DNA of 64,000 nt, taken from contig JACJOC010000084.1 of NCBI GenBank assembly GCA_014695345.1, forward strand, positions 1 to 64,000. Direction: 5' to 3'. A program made the position numbers and the translations under genes. Source of the DNA: Cyanobacteria bacterium FACHB-471 (lineage in GTDB: Bacteria > Cyanobacteriota > Cyanobacteriia > Elainellales > Elainellaceae). Below the pieces are notes generated by a model, which ran no database searches, was not told the DNA's origin, and saw nothing but the letters and a program-made list of their open reading frames with translations. Below, piece by piece: positions 6,757 to 14,615 of the stretch (the first letter of the stretch is position 1; each line of letters starts with the position of its first letter).

Positions 6757-8250
6757 CTATAAACTCACTGGCTCAGCCAGTGTCATTGGGACAACGGTGG
6801 GTTGGATGTTCTGATTCCGATGAAACAGATTGGTCGGGTCATACTGGTTCTTGAGTGCAACGAGTCTTGCATAGGTAGCGGGCGGGTAAACTTCACGAAT
6901 CCGCTCTCCCTCGTCTGCCAGAAAGCCCACATAAGCTCCGTTAGCGTAAGGTAAGAGTGCCCGAAAGACTCGCTGGGTGCGGGCATCGAGACTGGCAGCA
7001 TCAGCCGATAGCGGTGCAAAATGAGTGATTAACACCATGCCCTGTTTATCGCGATGAGCAAAGGCTGTTGCATCAGGTGCGACCCGACTCATAGCGCCAC
7101 CCAGGACACGCAGGGTGACTAACGTTTCAGGAGACATAATTGATTGAGCCGATTCCACTAATGTATGAATCATCTCGTCTGAGAACGTCTCGAAAAATTG
7201 CGATCGCGAATGATGCTGAAAGCCAGGAATTTCACCAGCCGCTGTGAACGCAAACATGGCCGAATAGGGCATGGGCGCAATCAGATCGGCGATCGGGGTA
7301 GCAAGCTGACGGAGGGGAGCTACAACCTGCTCACCTTCGCTGATATCACCGGTGTAGCAGACCATAATTGCGATAACCGGGGTTCCCTGTTTGTCAGGGG
7401 GAATGAAGGGGGCGGGAGGTGCTGGCATGAGCAGAACTTCAGTGGAAAGTTCATCCGGTGCTGCCGCTGCTAGACGGGTATACTCCCGCAAGATGCGCTC
7501 TGCCTCGGTTGCCTCATAAAAGACGGCACCACCCAGAACAGTTCCACCCCGATGCAGGTTTACCTCGAAGGCTGTTGCAATCCCAAAGTTGCCACCACCA
7601 CCGCGCAATCCCCAGAACAGTTCGGAATTTTCGTCAGCACTAGCACGCAGCAGTTGTCCATCCGCCGTGACTAGTTCTACTGCTTGTAGGCGATCGATGG
7701 TTAAACCATAGGCGCGAACCATCCAACCAATGCCACCACCGAGCAGCAATCCGCCCACCCCCACAGAGGCAACGTCGCCTGCTGTCAACGCCAATCCATA
7801 AGGCTGGAGCTTTTCAGCGACCTCACCCCAAGTGAGACCGGGTTCCAGCCGGGCTGTGTGACGTATGGGGTCGATCGTCATCGTCTTCAGGTTGGAGAGG
7901 TCAATCACCAGTCCACCGTTATTGGTGCCATGTCCGGCTGCACTATGTCCACCGCTCCTCACGGAGAGCGTCATTGCCTGCTCACGAGCAAAGTTAACCG
8001 CAGTTCTGACATCTTCCGCATCGGCACAGCGCACGATCGCAGCAGGATAACAATCATAAGTACCATTCCAGACTTTTCGTTCTGCTTCATAAGCAGGGTG
8101 TCCGGGAAGGATCAGTTCACCTCGGATCGTTGAGGCGAGTATCTCGATCGCTTCTTTGTAGTCATGCTGCTTCTCTTGTGGAGATGTTGTTTGAACATGA
8201 GTTTGTCCATTTTGCTCGTATTGAGCCGTATCTTGATGTTGTTGTGTCAC
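6757..8250 (-). CDS. FAD-binding oxidoreductase, berberine-bridge-enzyme type
   Basis: A 497-residue flavoprotein of the VAO/PCMH fold. The FAD domain (residues about 65-240) includes VRSGGHSAAGHG, in which His102 is the place of the covalent flavin bond, and GGLLLGGGIGWMVRAYGL. No Cys is in the site used by bicovalent members. The C-terminal BBE segment ends NPTNLFHRNQNI (here YDPTNLFHRNQNIQP), which is characteristic. Such enzymes oxidise sugars or secondary metabolites with O2. There is no signal peptide. It is the first gene of an operon with the cupin at 6271 and is divergent from the AraC-type regulator at 8723, its probable regulator. Confidence 0.9.
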   Translation of the reverse strand: MTQQHQDTAQYEQNGQTHVQTTSPQEKQHDYKEAIEILASTIRGELILPGHPAYEAERKVWNGTYDCYPAAIVRCADAEDVRTAVNFAREQAMTLSVRSGGHSAAGHGTNNGGLVIDLSNLKTMTIDPIRHTARLEPGLTWGEVAEKLQPYGLALTAGDVASVGVGGLLLGGGIGWMVRAYGLTIDRLQAVELVTADGQLLRASADENSELFWGLRGGGGNFGIATAFEVNLHRGGTVLGGAVFYEATEAERILREYTRLAAAAPDELSTEVLLMPAPPAPFIPPDKQGTPVIAIMVCYTGDISEGEQVVAPLRQLATPIADLIAPMPYSAMFAFTAAGEIPGFQHHSRSQFFETFSDEMIHTLVESAQSIMSPETLVTLRVLGGAMSRVAPDATAFAHRDKQGMVLITHFAPLSADAASLDARTQRVFRALLPYANGAYVGFLADEGERIREVYPPATYARLVALKNQYDPTNLFHRNQNIQPTVVPMTLAEPVSL

Positions 8251-8511
8251 TAGTTACTTCCTTTCATTGTTTAGAGACATAGGAATACTTCTGTTCATCC
8301 ATGCACCGTGACATGAACAGTAAGTAATTGATTCACTCCAACACACTCCGCCATTCACCATCTGTTTTGATGACGCAGTCAACTCCGCTATCAATGGTGA
8401 TCAATCGTTCAGTAACAATAGAAATGCTGGAACAGAGCCGCAGCAATCACGGAGTTCGACTCATCGCACTCACGTTTGGATTAAGAGTGTCACCTGTGTT
8501 GTAGACATGCT
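8251..8511. other. Divergent intergenic stretch, left part
   Basis: No gene is seen between the oxidase start and the promoter repeat at 8512. It must hold the oxidase promoter. I could not recognise a coding remnant on either strand. Confidence 0.4.
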
Positions 8512-8694
8512 CTCCTTCATTGCCTTATCCTTTCATTACCTTTCTGGCATGAATTCATCATAGGCTTCGGACAAAGGGTTCTGAATACATAAACTTTGCA
8601 GATTCTTGCCTAATTTTCTCAAGCAGAAAGATGATGCTCAAAAGAATCCTCTATAATAGGCACAGCAAAACGATCAGAGGAATGTCTCACAATC
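8512..8694. repeat. 183-bp direct repeat, copy 2 (promoter segment of the AraC gene)
   Basis: It aligns without gaps to 4457-4639. TATAAT is at 8652-8657, 65 bases before the AraC ATG, which fits a promoter reading rightward. The left part, which in copy 1 precedes the SDR gene, here has no gene next to it until the oxidase 260 bases away. Confidence 0.8.
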
Positions 8695-8722
8695 CCTCAC
8701 TAAGCGTTTACAAGAACCTGAT

Positions 8723-9643
8723 ATGGCAGATGAATTCCTAAAGCGCAAGACGACGATTGATGCTTGTCAAGAACTGGCGGAATTAGTGGACCGCCACACT
8801 CACGGCAGGGGAAACGGTATCCATGCAACGGCGATCGCCCAGTTAGAATTGATGCGGGAATCTGTGGCTCCTACAGTACTCCGCGCTGTGTATGAACCGA
8901 CGCTTTGCATTATTCTTCAAGGTAAAAAGGAAACCTTACTGGGCAAGGAAACCTATCACTATGGTGCGGCTCAATATATCGTTGTCACGGTCGATCTGCC
9001 GCTCAGTGGAAACATTGTTGAAGCGACACCAAATCAGCCATATCTGTGCTTTAAGCTAAGCTTGGACGCGACTCAGCTTTGGGATATTATCGATCAACTC
9101 CACCGCAGCTCAGATCAAAAAGAAAGTTCAGTGAGAGGCTTGTTCGTAAGCGATGCAAATGCTCCGTTGATTGAGTGTGCCACCCGACTCACACGGCTTC
9201 TGGATACGCCCGAAGATATTCCATTCTTGGCACCAATGATGATTCGTGAGATTTATTACCGTCTTTTAATGGGCGATCAGAGCGAAGCGGTTTGGCAGAT
9301 TGCGACCTCCGGCAGCCATATGCAGCGCATTGCAGAAGTGATTAGACAGATCAAAGCTGAATTTACAAAGTCATTGAGCATGGATGATTTGGCAAAGCAA
9401 GCGAGGATGTCTTCTGCATCGTTCCATCGTCACTTTAAAGCAGTGACCTCAATGAGTCCGTTGCAATATCAAAAGCAGTTGAGGCTATTAGAAGCCCGTC
9501 GTTTGATGATAGCTGAAGATGCAGATGCCACCCATGCAGCGTATCAGGTGGGTTATGAGAGCCCTTCTCAGTTCAATCGCGAATATTCCCGCATGTTTGG
9601 TGCGCCACCGAAGAAGGATATTGAGCGTTTACGAGTCGCCTGA
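8723..9643 (+). CDS. AraC-family transcriptional regulator (AraC_N type)
   Basis: A 306-residue regulator. Residues about 25-180 form the AraC_N ligand domain (VYEPTLCIILQGKKETLLG is typical), and residues about 205-300 form two helix-turn-helices, with MSSASFHRHFKAVTSMSPLQ and HAAYQVGYESPSQFNREYSR. It is not homologous in its sensor part to the siderophore AraC genes at 25873 and 33711. Its promoter lies in the 183-bp repeat that also precedes the SDR gene. By position it probably controls the oxidase-cupin operon to its left, and perhaps the SDR gene. The ligand is unknown. Confidence 0.92.
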   Translation: MADEFLKRKTTIDACQELAELVDRHTHGRGNGIHATAIAQLELMRESVAPTVLRAVYEPTLCIILQGKKETLLGKETYHYGAAQYIVVTVDLPLSGNIVEATPNQPYLCFKLSLDATQLWDIIDQLHRSSDQKESSVRGLFVSDANAPLIECATRLTRLLDTPEDIPFLAPMMIREIYYRLLMGDQSEAVWQIATSGSHMQRIAEVIRQIKAEFTKSLSMDDLAKQARMSSASFHRHFKAVTSMSPLQYQKQLRLLEARRLMIAEDADATHAAYQVGYESPSQFNREYSRMFGAPPKKDIERLRVA

Positions 9644-9721
9644 GGATTGACAGTTTCGATATAGATACTTCCACACGCCCTTGACTTTGCCGTACGTTTC
9701 ATCCACTTGCCATGAATCATT
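9641..9721 (-). pseudogene. IS6-family transposase fragment
   Basis: The minus strand encodes SWQVDETYGKVKGVWKYLYR, which is the first catalytic Asp region of IS6/IS26 transposases (WRVDETYVKVKGKWMYLYRAVD). Only about 27 codons remain, in frame between a different fragment on the right and the end of the AraC gene on the left. It is a dead remnant and supports reading GGTTGTGTCGCAA sequences in this region as IS6-type ends. Confidence 0.8.
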
Positions 9722-9860
9722 CGTCGGCTTTAGCTAGCTCACTGTCCCAGACCTGGGCAAGTGGGTCGGGGCGCGTCCGCCACTCGCGCTCTGGGTCAAG
9801 TTGTTGCTTTTCAACCCAGCCAAGGTTATTGTCACCAAACACCGCCTCTACTACTGACGC
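9717..9860 (-). pseudogene. Possible transposase fragment (IS21 IstA-like)
   Basis: In the adjoining minus frame lies VVEAVFGDNNLGWVEKQQLD followed by PEREWRTRPDPLAQVWDSEL, then a stop at 9717. The WRTRPDPLAxVWxxEL pattern recalls a segment I associate with IS21-family IstA proteins. There is no start and no catalytic triad. It abuts the IS6 fragment with a frame change, so one inserted next to or into the other before both decayed. The family assignment is from memory and weak. Confidence 0.35.
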
Positions 9861-9878
9861 AATACATACGCGAAAAAT

Positions 9879-10289
9879 ATGCCTGCAGTTTGGCAATCGG
9901 GGGTAATTCCCTATCGAATTAATCAGGGGAAGATAGAAGTATTACTTATTACTACTTCCAGCGGTAAACATTGGGTAATTCCTAAAGGTTGGATTCCGCC
10001 TTGGATGACATCATCGTCCTCCGCGGCAAAAGAAGCGCTAGAAGAAGCAGGAGTTACTGGAACTGTTATAACTCCTGCAATTGGTCGCTACTCTAATCAA
10101 AAACTGGGATATTCCTATCAGATCGAGGTGTTTTCAATGCGAGTGGAGGAAGAGCTAGAAACCTACCCTGAAGCTAAGCGCCGACAGCGTCAATGGATGA
10201 GTCCTTCTCAGGCAGTTAAAAAGGTGCGATCGCCGGAGCTAAAACGCCTTCTTATGCAATTCCGTGAATCCTATATGAGTGGTGAATAA
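9879..10289 (+). CDS. NUDIX hydrolase
   Basis: A 136-residue NUDIX-domain protein. Residues 32-60 hold the NUDIX box, here G-WIPPW-M-TSSSSAA-KEALEEAGV; the REUXEE core has Lys for Arg, and the upstream Glu of the consensus is Met (residue 43), while the three metal-binding Glu of the core (KEALEEAG) are present. The sequence WVIPKGWI before it resembles diphosphoinositol/diadenosine polyphosphate hydrolases. It probably removes a nucleoside-diphosphate-linked group, but the substrate is open. It stands alone downstream of transposase debris, and its start is a plain ATG without obvious ribosome site. Confidence 0.85.
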   Translation: MPAVWQSGVIPYRINQGKIEVLLITTSSGKHWVIPKGWIPPWMTSSSSAAKEALEEAGVTGTVITPAIGRYSNQKLGYSYQIEVFSMRVEEELETYPEAKRRQRQWMSPSQAVKKVRSPELKRLLMQFRESYMSGE

Positions 10290-10662
10290 ACCGCAAGAAT
10301 GGCGTTGGATTGTGTTGCCTTCTCAATTCCAAGACTTTTACAGGTCATTGCCAATGTATCAAACTTAATCACCTCTCTGAAAACAACCTGGCTTTGAAGA
10401 CATCCTGAAAAATGCAAGATCAATGAGTGCCGGTTTAATACTATATAGCCAAGTAATACTTCATCAAAACTTTAAGTAGTTGTTCTTTTAATGAAATTTG
10501 TGTGAATGAAAAGAATTATTGATATGAGTATACAGAAGCTCTTTAACAATTCATTCGGCGTTCTGAAGGGGCGATCGGTTTAATTCCTCAGCAATTTTGC
10601 TTAGTGAAGCAAATGCAAGCGGGTTCAAGAACATACTGTAAAGTCGCATTTTGGAGATATTT
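10290..10662. other. Intergenic stretch, promoter of the ScyD/E-like gene
   Basis: AT-rich sequence with no recognisable coding remnant. A GGAG ribosome site for the next gene is at 10653-10656. No repeat family of the window is found here. Confidence 0.4.
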
Positions 10663-11844
10663 ATGTTGAAGCATCTAACCTTTGCAACAATAGGAGCAAC
10701 TATTGGCGCTCTTAGTCTCGGAAACACAGCCCATGCTGCGACCTTTGAAGTAATTGCGAGTAATTTAGATAACCCTAGAGGATTAACCATCGGAGCGAAT
10801 GGTTCTCTTTATGTAACTGAAGCAGGTCGGGGTGGTACAGGACCGTGCATTCCTTCTCCAACAAATCCAACTGCATCAGTTTGTTATGGTGCTACAGGTG
10901 CACTTACCCGCATTGAAGACGGCACGGTGACCAGAGTTGTAACTGGATTGCCATCATTGGCAGCACCTGATGGTAGTGAGGCAACAGGTGCCCATGATGT
11001 TGCTTTTGATGCGACTGGGCAGCCTTATGTTCTAATCGGGCTTGGTAGTGATTCGGCTGTTCGGAGTGCTTTGGGAGTGCCAGAGTTTGGACAATTGCTC
11101 AAAATTAATACCCTCAATGGTGGCTCTGATTGGACTGCAATCGCTGACGTTTCAGCATTTGAGCAAGCTGAAAATCCTGATGGAGGCGGAATAGATTCCA
11201 ACCCTTACAGCTTTGTCATTCAAAACAACGCCGCTTACGTTGCTGATGCGGGTGCTAATGCTTTGCTAAAGGTGGATCTTGATAACGGGGACGTTGATCT
11301 AGCGTCGGTCTTTAATAGTCGTCTAGTGACTAACCCATTTGGGGGTTCTGATATTCCCATGCAGTCTGTACCCAATGCAGGGGCTAGCAGTTCTGATGAC
11401 ACACTCTATGTCGGTGAATTGACCGGATTCCCCTTTCCAGTAGATGGTGCACGGGTCTATCGCGTTGCTAATGGTATTCCTGAGATTTTTGCCGAAGGCT
11501 TTACCAACATCATTGATTTGGATTTTGATTCCAATGGCAATTTGTATGTTTTGGAATATGCCACTAACAGCATATTGTCTGGTGATCTTACAGGTGCATT
11601 AATTCGCCTCAACCCAGATGGAACACGTACAACCCTTTTACAAGAAGGGTTACTTGCCCCGACTTCATTCACATTTGGAGATGACGGGGATATTTTTATA
11701 GCGAACCGAGGAGTTGCTGCGGGTCAAGGAGAAATTATTCGATTCAATTCTAATGATTCTCAATCGGTTCCTGAACCTTCAAGCTGGCTCGGGTTGCTGG
11801 CGATCGCCTCTCTGGGGGGATTCCTAAAAGTGACCCGACGCTAG
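10663..11844 (+). CDS. ScyD/ScyE-like secreted protein with PEP-CTERM anchor
   Basis: A 393-residue exported protein. It has an N-terminal signal peptide (MLKHLTFATIGATIGALSLG, cut after AHA), a body of NHL-like repeats (NPRGLTIGANGSLYVTEAG, then HDVAFDATGQPYVLIGLG and DLDFDSNGNLYVLEYA) typical of the ScyD/ScyE family, and a PEP-CTERM sorting signal (VPEPSSWLGLLAIASLGGFL plus Arg). In scytonemin producers relatives occur in the scytonemin cluster, but none of the other genes of that pathway are here, so the role is unknown. I chose the ATG at 10663 because it has the GGAG site 6 bases upstream. It is processed by an exosortase, not encoded in this window. Confidence 0.85.
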   Translation: MLKHLTFATIGATIGALSLGNTAHAATFEVIASNLDNPRGLTIGANGSLYVTEAGRGGTGPCIPSPTNPTASVCYGATGALTRIEDGTVTRVVTGLPSLAAPDGSEATGAHDVAFDATGQPYVLIGLGSDSAVRSALGVPEFGQLLKINTLNGGSDWTAIADVSAFEQAENPDGGGIDSNPYSFVIQNNAAYVADAGANALLKVDLDNGDVDLASVFNSRLVTNPFGGSDIPMQSVPNAGASSSDDTLYVGELTGFPFPVDGARVYRVANGIPEIFAEGFTNIIDLDFDSNGNLYVLEYATNSILSGDLTGALIRLNPDGTRTTLLQEGLLAPTSFTFGDDGDIFIANRGVAAGQGEIIRFNSNDSQSVPEPSSWLGLLAIASLGGFLKVTRR

Positions 11845-11882
11845 ACGTTACTGTAGTCATCCTTGGGATTGCGACAGAGTAC

Positions 11883-11945
11883 GATACTGACTTGAAATAC
11901 TCCTGCCATCAGGCAGCTGAGGCAGGAGTATTTCAAGTCAGTATC
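11883..11945. repeat. 25-bp perfect palindrome with 13-base loop
   Basis: GATACTGACTTGAAATACTC plus CTGCC (11883-11907) is matched without error by 11921-11945. A separate ordinary terminator follows at 11974, so this stem is not needed for termination. It is too perfect to be chance, and may be a small mobile palindrome or a structured RNA element. Confidence 0.85.
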
Positions 11946-11973
11946 CATTACTAAAACTAAGCCCGTAATGACA

Positions 11974-12002
11974 AAGCCCCAGCATTGCTGCTGGGGCTTT
12001 TT
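11974..12002 (+). terminator. Rho-independent terminator
   Basis: AAGCCCCAGC and GCTGGGGCTT enclose ATTGCT and are followed by TTTTT. It ends the transcript of the ScyD/E-like gene. Because the arms begin with AAA it can also serve the three-gene operon converging from the right. Confidence 0.85.
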
Positions 12003-12012
12003 GTACGCCTGC

Positions 12013-12126
12013 CTAAGCACTCAACCGCTCAATTTTCTCAAGCTTTTGCTGTAATGTCTCGATCTCTCGCTCCAGTCGCTTCATTTCCTTCCCGCGATCG
12101 CGATCGCCTGTAAACATTCTAGCCAT
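12013..12126 (-). CDS. Small coiled-coil protein, 37 residues
   Basis: An ATG at 12126 opens 37 codons. After MARMFTGDRDRGKEM the chain is a single charged helix with heptad spacing (RLEREIETLQQKLEKIERL), so it should form a coiled coil. It begins 14 bases after the stop of the 106-residue gene and closes an operon of three small genes. I know no function. The coherent heptads and the tight spacing argue that it is translated. Confidence 0.6.
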   Translation of the reverse strand: MARMFTGDRDRGKEMKRLEREIETLQQKLEKIERLSA

Positions 12127-12140
12127 TCTCTAACCTGCTC

Positions 12141-12461
12141 CTAGCTGGGAGAGAGGCGATCGGGGCGATCGGATGGGCGGGGCTGATCAAGGTTTACCCA
12201 AGATGGAGCGCTGATAGGAGGATTGGGTTGCTCAACTTCATTTCTAAGAAGCTGCATCTCTGTTTGTTGCCTCAAGTCAAGTAGCGTAAATTCGACTAAT
12301 TGCTCGACCAGCGTTTTAAGTAACTCTCTCTGTTCAGTATTTAATTCGCTAGCCAGTAAATAGAACAGATGTGCATTATTTGGAGAAGCAGGATGCTTGT
12401 AATAATTTTCAATGATTTGATCTCTCCACTTTAGAGGATCATTATTTTCTTCATCATTCAT
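12141..12461 (-). CDS. Hypothetical protein, operon of three small genes (second)
   Basis: A 106-residue protein from the ATG at 12461; a TTG at 12485 could add eight residues and would overlap the preceding gene. Residues 10-80 are helical (PLKWRDQIIENYYKHPASPN, then LASELNTEQRELLKTLVEQL) and the tail is Pro-rich (PPISAPSWVNLDQPRP). It has no membrane segment and I do not recognise a family. It lies 20 bases after the 86-residue gene and 14 bases before the 37-residue gene, so the three are one transcript. Confidence 0.6.
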   Translation of the reverse strand: MNDEENNDPLKWRDQIIENYYKHPASPNNAHLFYLLASELNTEQRELLKTLVEQLVEFTLLDLRQQTEMQLLRNEVEQPNPPISAPSWVNLDQPRPSDRPDRLSPS

Positions 12462-12481
12462 TGTTATTGCTCTAGTTGCGT

Positions 12482-12742
12482 TCAAACTTGTGGGGTAGTG
12501 CCTAACTCTTCACCAATTAGGCTTCGCAGTCGTGCCAGTAGTTTTGTTTTCTCCTCCTGATTGGCTTCTGATGCCTCCAATTTGGCGATCGCCTTATCAG
12601 TCATGCCCAGATAATCTAGCACTCGCTGCTTAGGCTTGGGGCAATCGTCAGTCCAGTAGTTTTCCAACCGGTAGTAGTAGAAATAGTCTTTTCGCCCCTC
12701 CGAAGTGCATGTGTGAACTCGTTTGCGGCGAATGAATGCCAT
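12482..12742 (-). CDS. Hypothetical protein, operon of three small genes (first)
   Basis: An 86-residue protein beginning MAFIRRKRVHTCTSEG. The open frame extends upstream to 12943, but the upstream part does not look like protein from a natural start; MAFIRRK is a frequent beginning of short cyanobacterial proteins I have seen annotated as hypothetical or as transposase N-termini. A YFYYYRLENYW strand pair, a KPKQRVLDYLG turn and a helical C-terminus (IAKLEASEANQEEKTKLLAR) follow. The layout resembles the N-terminal domain of IS1634-like transposases, but no catalytic part follows. It heads an operon of three small genes. Confidence 0.55.
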   Translation of the reverse strand: MAFIRRKRVHTCTSEGRKDYFYYYRLENYWTDDCPKPKQRVLDYLGMTDKAIAKLEASEANQEEKTKLLARLRSLIGEELGTTPQV

Positions 12743-13073
12743 GCTTTTGTAGTGCCTAACTCGCCATCCATCATAGCAAAAGTTAGGTACGACAATGAGC
12801 TTGCTGCTTTGCCAGCGGGCTAAGCTGGGCGAAGGCTTTGTCCCACTTGCGAAACCATTTCCGCGAAAGATTGACTGTTTGGGCAAGGTTGCCCAAACAC
12901 CGTCTGCTACCATCAAGGGTGCCAATGCCCCAACGCTGCTCAATGATTTGGCGATCGCCCCTTAAACTGCACGACGCTTTTCCCCAGACTGCCGAAGACG
13001 CTCCCTTCTAAAAATTCTTGCGACACAACCGTACAGGTTTGATTCAGTCAATTGTTTACTGAATCGCTTGGAC
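12743..13073. other. Intergenic stretch with IS6-like terminus
   Basis: At 13010-13030 is AAAAATTCTTGCGACACAACC, the same as the terminus at 2236-2251. From about 13005 to 12775 the minus strand has an open frame without start that reads IIEQRWGIGTLDGSRRCLGN and LSRKWFRKWDKAF; it could be a gene fragment but I recognise no family. Confidence 0.4.
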
Positions 13074-13397
13074 TTAGTGTCCGTTGCTACTTAATCTCAA
13101 CCCAATTACACCCAAAACAATCAAGCCGATGGAGATGATTTTGAGAGCGTTAGCTGGTTCTCTAAACCACACAATGCTGACGATGGTAATTAAAGCTGTT
13201 CCTAAACCTGCCCATATTGCATAAGCTGTAGTAATTTCCATCTTCTTTAACGCCATCGTTAGGAAGACAAAGCACAGTCCGTAAAAACAGAAGATTAGAA
13301 TGCTGGGAAGGGTTTTAGTAAAACCCTGTGACAACTTCATGCAGGTAGTTCCAGCAACTTCAGCAATAATAGCCAAGCCCAAATAAAGCCACTGCAT
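13074..13397 (-). CDS. Small multidrug resistance (SMR) family transporter
   Basis: A 107-residue protein of four membrane helices. Glu13 in LAIIAEVAGTTCMKLS is the place of EmrE Glu14, which couples proton entry to export of cationic drugs, and the third helix has AYAIWAGLGTALI, also typical. The family acts as dimers and includes EmrE/QacE cation exporters and guanidinium exporters (Gdx/SugE); the sequence TTAYAIWAG fits the EmrE/QacE side. It lies 168 bases after tauD on the same strand; readthrough from the tau operon is possible but the gap is large enough for its own promoter. Confidence 0.9.
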   Translation of the reverse strand: MQWLYLGLAIIAEVAGTTCMKLSQGFTKTLPSILIFCFYGLCFVFLTMALKKMEITTAYAIWAGLGTALITIVSIVWFREPANALKIISIGLIVLGVIGLRLSSNGH

Positions 13398-13565
13398 GAA
13401 ATAATTGCCTTGTGATGTTACTAACCAAAACGGAAAAACCAGGTCATCTGTTAACGATAGTACCTCACTTCAATTAACTCATGTGCCTCTGCTGTCGTCA
13501 CCAGTGCTGTTACTCTAATTTCGAGAAGACATTTAGAAATTGCGGATAGCGTCCGAATGAGTGCT

Positions 13566-14477
13566 TTAAATTAAAGCAGGTTCACGAACATAGGTTGAAG
13601 AGTCACCTTTGAGTGCCTGACTCAATTTGCCATCAATGCTTTGTGGGCGATCGCCTACAATGGTGACTCGCTGTACCCGTCGGGGTTGCCCTTCATAGTC
13701 ATAAATGGCGTAGTGTTGGGTCGATCGGTTATCCCAAAACGCAACATCTCCTACTTGCCACTTCCATCGAACTGTGTTTTCTAAGCGTGTCACATAGGAC
13801 TGCAACAGGTGCAGCACATCTTTTGACTCCGTTTCAGATAGCCCCTGGATGCGTTGCACAAATGCACCAATGAACAATCCCCGTTCACCTGACTCTGGAT
13901 GTACCCGCACAACAGGGTGCAGGGTTTCATACAAGGTTGAGGTAAATACCTTGTGGTAATCCTTCAGGGCTTCAGAGGGAGTAATGGCAGCGGCAGCATA
14001 GTCATAAACATTACTATGTACTGCCCAGAGTTGATCGGCAAGGGTACGGAGGTGAGTAGGTAAATCTTGATAAGCAGTGGCTGAATTCGCCCAAACGGTA
14101 TCGCCACCTACAGGAGGAATTTCAATGGCTCGTAAGATAGAACCGAGCGGAGGGCGATCGACAAACGTTACATCCGTGTGCCACTCATTAGAACGGGTTG
14201 CTGTGCGCCCATAATCCAGATCCAGGACTTCAGTATGCTCTACCAGCGGAGGCAGGGTGGGATGAGCTGTTGTAATCTCACCAAAGCGACGAGCAAAAGC
14301 AACATGTCCGGCTGCATTGAGAGATTGTTGTCGAAAGAAAATGACCTTGTATTTGATCAATGCCTGACGAATCTCTTGAATAAACGTGTCGCTTAGCTCA
14401 CCACTCAAATCTACGTTAAGAATTTCTGCACCAATCCGTGCGGATACAGGAGAGAGTTCAAAGGTTGTAAAGCTCAC
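13566..14477 (-). CDS. tauD: Taurine/alpha-ketoglutarate dioxygenase TauD
   Basis: A 303-residue Fe(II)/2-oxoglutarate dioxygenase. The iron triad is His100, Asp102 (EWHTDVTF) and His255 (STQHYA), each within one residue of the numbering in E. coli TauD (99, 101, 255), and the 2-oxoglutarate Arg lies in QPRRVQRV. It releases sulfite and an aldehyde from taurine or a similar alkanesulfonate. It is the last gene of the tauCABD operon, 138 bases after tauB. Relatives that act on alkyl sulfates or other sulfonates share these residues, so the exact substrate is inferred from the transporter neighbours. Confidence 0.85.
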   Translation of the reverse strand: MSFTTFELSPVSARIGAEILNVDLSGELSDTFIQEIRQALIKYKVIFFRQQSLNAAGHVAFARRFGEITTAHPTLPPLVEHTEVLDLDYGRTATRSNEWHTDVTFVDRPPLGSILRAIEIPPVGGDTVWANSATAYQDLPTHLRTLADQLWAVHSNVYDYAAAAITPSEALKDYHKVFTSTLYETLHPVVRVHPESGERGLFIGAFVQRIQGLSETESKDVLHLLQSYVTRLENTVRWKWQVGDVAFWDNRSTQHYAIYDYEGQPRRVQRVTIVGDRPQSIDGKLSQALKGDSSTYVREPALI

Positions 14478-14615
14478 AGTTATTTTTTTCCCTCTAAAGA
14501 ATCATGAGTACAGCGATCGCAGTAGGCAATCGATCGCCCATTAAAAGCAGTGGAAACTCCGGCACTTATAGCGCGTGGGGTTACGATCTAACCGTGGTTA
14601 AAAGAACTGGAATCA

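Noticed and set aside
12743-13005. An open minus-strand frame with IIEQRWGIGTLDGSRRCLGN
   Set aside because: No start codon and no family recognised; kept only as a remark in the gap entry.
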